Source of the DNA: Maribellus maritimus
GTDB lineage: Bacteria > Bacteroidota > Bacteroidia > Bacteroidales > Prolixibacteraceae
DNA: 64,000 nt
NCBI RefSeq assembly: GCF_022267315.1
Contig: NZ_JAIKLE010000017.1
Span: 62,001-126,000 of the forward strand
Reading direction: 5' to 3'
Within the stretch, counting starts at the first letter, position 1, and the number at the start of each line of letters is the position of its first letter. Both the position numbers and the translations under genes were made by a program. The notes beneath the pieces were generated by a model that was not told the DNA's origin, made no database searches, and saw nothing but the letters and a program-made list of their open reading frames with translations. Shown one piece after another: positions 62,725-64,000 of the stretch.

Positions 62725-63446
62725 TTTTTTGTTCTTTTGAACCTTTCCCTATCTGTTTTACTCATTTTTTCGGTGGCATAGTGAATAATTTTTCTTCCGC
62801 ATTTTTCTTTCCATTTTAAAAGAAAGTTTTCTGCTTTTTCAGGATCATTTTTCCATACTTCCCGTAAAAAAGTCCCAAGTCCTTTCTGAACATCCTCTTC
62901 CGGGTCTTCCATCAAATTTTCAATTACCTTTAAATATGAATCAGCCTGATGTCCCTTTTTTATGGCTTCAACAAAGGTTACCGGAACAGCTCTTCTTTTC
63001 CATTTAGACGGTGATGAGGTCCATCCTGAGAAATCTTTTGGCTGAACAATTTTTTCAAAAATAAAAATTGACAAAACAGACATACACAAAGCATCGGTAT
63101 TTGCCCAGTTTTGAATTCCATTTTCCAGCCATTTTCCAATTCGCTCAAAGGTTTCCGGAGTAAATTCATTTTTTCTTGAGAGAATAAAATATGTCGCGCA
63201 GTGGGCTTCTTCATACTTTCCTGTCGCAACCAATCTGTCTCCAAAATCAAGAAAATCTTTTGTTGTCATATCTTCCTCCCATTCTTTTAGCCATCTGTTG
63301 TGTTGTGCTTCCTCCTTTTTCCTGTCGCAGCCATAAGCATCCAGTCCTTCTCTGAAATACCGGGAAAGTTTTTTTACCACATTTTTATCTGCATTTTTGA
63401 TGTAGAAGTCGATTACCTGTTTGTGCTTTTGTTCAATTTTATTCAT
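62721..63446 (-). CDS. AlkD-like DNA alkylation repair protein
   Basis: 241 residues from the ATG near 63446 (MNKIEQKHKQ); an in-frame TTG at 63494 would add 16 residues. A HEAT-like helical-repeat protein of the AlkD family: LSRYFREGLDAYG near the start, DFLDFGDRLVATGKYEEAHCATYFIL, NWANTDALCMSVLSIFI, SSPSKWKRRAVPVTFVEAIKKG and EDVQKGLGTFLREVWKNDPEKAENFLL. AlkD excises bulky or cationic alkylated bases without flipping them. It lies between an AraC regulator gene and DUF3795 on the same strand. Confidence 0.87.
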   Translation of the reverse strand: MNKIEQKHKQVIDFYIKNADKNVVKKLSRYFREGLDAYGCDRKKEEAQHNRWLKEWEEDMTTKDFLDFGDRLVATGKYEEAHCATYFILSRKNEFTPETFERIGKWLENGIQNWANTDALCMSVLSIFIFEKIVQPKDFSGWTSSPSKWKRRAVPVTFVEAIKKGHQADSYLKVIENLMEDPEEDVQKGLGTFLREVWKNDPEKAENFLLKWKEKCGRKIIHYATEKMSKTDRERFKRTKK

Positions 63447-63513
63447 CGTTTTAGCTTCTTTTAAGTAAAAGTAGGCGATAAAAAATAAAGACAATTGTAA
63501 AAAATCGTCTTTA

Positions 63514-64000
63514 TTATTTTTTGTTAAAAAAGTCTCCGGGAGTTTGGCCTGTTAACTTTTTAAAATCATGAATAAAATGTGATTGGTCGTAATATCCGTT
63601 GTCGATAGCCAATTGATTCAGATCCGGATTTTTGTACTTGTTTTTTGTTTTTATAATATGCTGTAACCTGACAATACCAGAGAATTTTTTTGGAGTCATT
63701 CCGACATGAACAGAGAAAATCCGTTCAAATTGTTTGATTCCCAGGCATATTTCTCCTGCCAGTTGTCGGGTTTTAATTTGTCCTTTATACTGTTCAATTA
63801 GTTTTACAGCATACTCAATACGTTCAAAATCTTTGCTAAAAATAAGTTTTTGAATAAAAAAGCTTTCCAGAATTTCTATTCTTTGTTTATTGTTTTCGGA
63901 ACTTAGTAGTTTGTCCTCCAGTTCGTTGGCCCCTTTTTTTGTAAGGTCTTTGAATGCAAGATTCTCGTTTGATAACTCTTTGGCGGGAAAATGAAAAAAA
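63514..64000 (-). CDS. AraC family regulator (partial, N-terminus off the right edge)
   Basis: The open frame runs from the stop at 63514 to the window edge, 161 codons. The C-terminal DNA-binding domain shows two helix-turn-helix halves: KTRQLAGEICLGIKQFERIFSVHVGMTPKKF and then LNQLAIDNGYYDQSHFIHDFKKLTGQTPGDF, the standard AraC signature. The sensory N-terminal domain is outside the window. It is upstream of the AlkD-like gene on the same strand (67 bp), so it may control the repair genes, as Ada-type AraC proteins do, but nothing visible here confirms that. Confidence 0.9.
   Translation of the reverse strand, partial: FFHFPAKELSNENLAFKDLTKKGANELEDKLLSSENNKQRIEILESFFIQKLIFSKDFERIEYAVKLIEQYKGQIKTRQLAGEICLGIKQFERIFSVHVGMTPKKFSGIVRLQHIIKTKNKYKNPDLNQLAIDNGYYDQSHFIHDFKKLTGQTPGDFFNKK

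Overview
The window reads as a chromosomal segment of a Bacteroidota bacterium, probably a marine or sediment Bacteroidales/Marinilabiliales relative (Prolixibacteraceae-like; the family-level guess is inference). The reasons are low GC, starts without Shine-Dalgarno sequences, TAnnTTTG -7 promoter boxes, many SPII lipoproteins, type IX secretion (T9SS) sorting domains, DUF4402, DUF4301, DUF6090 and GH92 families, and a Bacteroidota-type RNase P RNA. I found no rRNA, tRNA, insertion sequence, prophage or CRISPR array.

Layout. 1-8341: an alpha-glucan/trehalose locus. A minus-strand operon treZ-glgE-treS/mak (treS/mak cut by the left edge) faces a divergent glgX. 8512-8934: a hemerythrin. 9017-16448: a TetR-controlled tripartite efflux operon (tetR-tolC-hlyD-ATPase-ATPase-permease-permease). 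A four-helix-bundle (23S-IVP type) gene interrupts it, and degenerate 7-bp-period tracts and REP-like hairpins fill its gaps. 16834-26822: a surface-structure region with a large T9SS-type adhesin, four small DUF4402-type or pilin-like secreted proteins, a PapD-like chaperone and an usher-like outer-membrane protein. 27008-33244: secreted DUF1080, CotH/lamin-tail/T9SS and M13 peptidase proteins. 33301-43797: mostly housekeeping genes (DMT transporters, MaoC, MgtC, LMW-PTP, aroE, DUF368/PopT, cupin, TPR, DUF4301, YhcC radical SAM). 43883-56335: GH92 mannosidase, class III aminotransferase, LytS/LytR-type two-component pair, outer-membrane barrel, DUF6090, PAS, DUF4197, YgiQ and an OlsF-like bifunctional acyltransferase. 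56361-64000: ABC-F ATPase, YwbE, queA, DUF2027-Smr, a decayed four-helix-bundle gene, rnpB, a secreted phosphatase, and an AraC/AlkD/DUF3795 group cut by the right edge.

How it works together. TreZ, GlgE, TreS-Mak and GlgX can interconvert glycogen, malto-oligosaccharides, maltose-1-phosphate and trehalose. The region 20512-26822 looks like a self-contained chaperone-usher-like fibre assembly system. That is unexpected in a phylum known for type V (FimA/Mfa1) pili, and I regard it as the best candidate for an under-described system here. The second notable signal is that both four-helix-bundle loci are bounded by inverted tracts of degenerate 7-bp repeats that also supply stop codons to the adjoining genes. 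This suggests a small mobile or formerly mobile cassette.
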